DNA of 33,069 nucleotides from Desulfobacteraceae bacterium. Lineage in GTDB: Bacteria > Desulfobacterota > Desulfobacteria > Desulfobacterales > SURF-15. This document shows positions 32,529-33,069 of this stretch, in pieces (positions within the stretch are counted from its first letter, which is position 1; each line of letters opens with the position of its first letter). The stretch covers positions 1 through 33,069 of the forward strand of contig QZKK01000021.1 of assembly GCA_003599475.1 (NCBI GenBank), in the 5' to 3' direction. The position numbers were made by a program, and so were the translations under genes. The notes beneath the pieces were generated by a model that ran no database searches, was not told the origin of the DNA, and saw only the letters and a list, made by a program, of their open reading frames with translations.

Positions 32529-32857
32529 GGGGCGGAAGTACGACGCCCGCATTTGCTGGAACCACGGCCGATGGCAGGGAACCGTGGAAGGCGGTGAGCA
32601 GTTCGTCAAACGGTGCCGGTCTCGAGCACGTCACTGTCCGAACCCGCCCCCGGTACATCTTTTCGACCATCCCGGAGGACTATCCTGTTGTCAAATGTGA
32701 CATCGATCCGATACGGGTCAGTCAGAAATGATTGTGATTCGAAAATGATTGATTTCCATCGAACATTTGGTTTAGGCTCTGAGAAAACCTTAAAGCCGTC
32801 AAGACACGAAGATGCGCGCTGCGGCCATAAAGACGCAGAGACGCAGAGGATGACAAA
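32529..32857. other. Gap without a clear gene, 329 bases
   Basis: One short open stretch at about 32640-32730 reads PRYIFSTIPEDYPVV then KCDIDPIRVSQK and a stop, which looks like the tail of a decayed gene I cannot name. From 32803 there is a half-arm of the ACACGAAG/AGACGCAG repeat type, ending at the ribosome site of the next gene. Confidence 0.35.
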
Positions 32858-33069
32858 ATGAGCAAAATTACGGAAACGGAAAATCTGGCCGTGTTCTGCG
32901 ATTTCGAGAACATCGCCCTCGGCGCGCGGGATGCCCACTATGAGCATTTTGAAATTTCAAAGGTGCTCGAGCGGCTGCTTCTCAAGGGGAGCATCGTCGT
33001 CAAGAAGGCTTACTGCGATTGGGATCGATACAAGGAATTCAAGACCGCCATGCACGAGGCTGCCTTCGA
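32858..33069 (+). CDS. NYN-domain protein, 5' end only
   Basis: The first 70 residues are present; the gene continues past the window. LAVFCDFENIALG has the conserved acidic residues of NYN (PIN-like) nucleases (D15, with E17 and N18), followed by VLERLLLKGSIVVKKAYCDWDRY, as in the LabA/DUF88-limkain branch. Such proteins often carry a C-terminal OST-HTH/LOTUS RNA-binding domain, which would lie outside the window. AGAGGA precedes the ATG by 7 bases. RNA cleavage is the family expectation, not shown here. Confidence 0.85.
   Translation, partial: MSKITETENLAVFCDFENIALGARDAHYEHFEISKVLERLLLKGSIVVKKAYCDWDRYKEFKTAMHEAAF

Overview
The window looks like chromosome from an anaerobic Desulfobacterota-type (deltaproteobacterial) organism. 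The grounds are indirect: three complete TRAP carboxylate transporters, one of them with a TatT lipoprotein; an ADP-forming acyl-CoA synthetase split into two genes; small c-type cytochromes; and a HesB/IscA-like selenoprotein read through an in-frame TGA, which implies a selenocysteine machinery elsewhere in the genome. I recognise no rRNA, tRNA, CRISPR array, prophage or transposase.

Layout. Positions 29-4542 hold a fumarylacetoacetate-hydrolase family enzyme, a secreted protein of unknown function, an in-frame chimera of a [2Fe-2S] subunit and the tail of a molybdopterin subunit, an alkA-type glycosylase that is the surviving half of an ada-alkA fusion gene, and a decayed DUF2442 gene. Positions 4563-8231 are a tatT-dctP-dctQ-dctM operon. 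Positions 8404-12212 carry an aldo/keto reductase, a cytochrome remnant, hsp20, the selenoprotein, two small cysteine-rich proteins and a nitroreductase. Positions 12674-20084 carry a DUF255 thioredoxin-domain protein, an AbrB antitoxin remnant, ftsH, the acdA-acdB pair and a YbaK-type deacylase. Positions 20629-25335 carry a tartrate/malate dehydrogenase-like enzyme, a B12-binding radical SAM protein, a membrane dihaem cytochrome and a class II cytochrome c. Positions 25613-32528 are two dctPQM transporters flanking a cyclase-family hydrolase. A NYN-domain gene runs off the right edge.

How the genes work together. Three TRAP uptake systems, a cyclase-family hydrolase, an FAA hydrolase, a tartrate/malate dehydrogenase homologue and an ADP-forming acyl-CoA synthetase fit an organism that scavenges organic acids and makes ATP by substrate-level phosphorylation. 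The substrates cannot be read from the sequence.

Two themes stand out. First, gene erosion: at least five remnants or fusions (2Fe-2S/molybdopterin chimera, ada, DUF2442, multihaem cytochrome, AbrB antitoxin). Second, many gaps between genes hold imperfect palindromes whose arms are runs of degenerate 6-8 base units. Two of these (20204-20366 and 24601-24772) are diverged copies of one larger element in opposite orientation.
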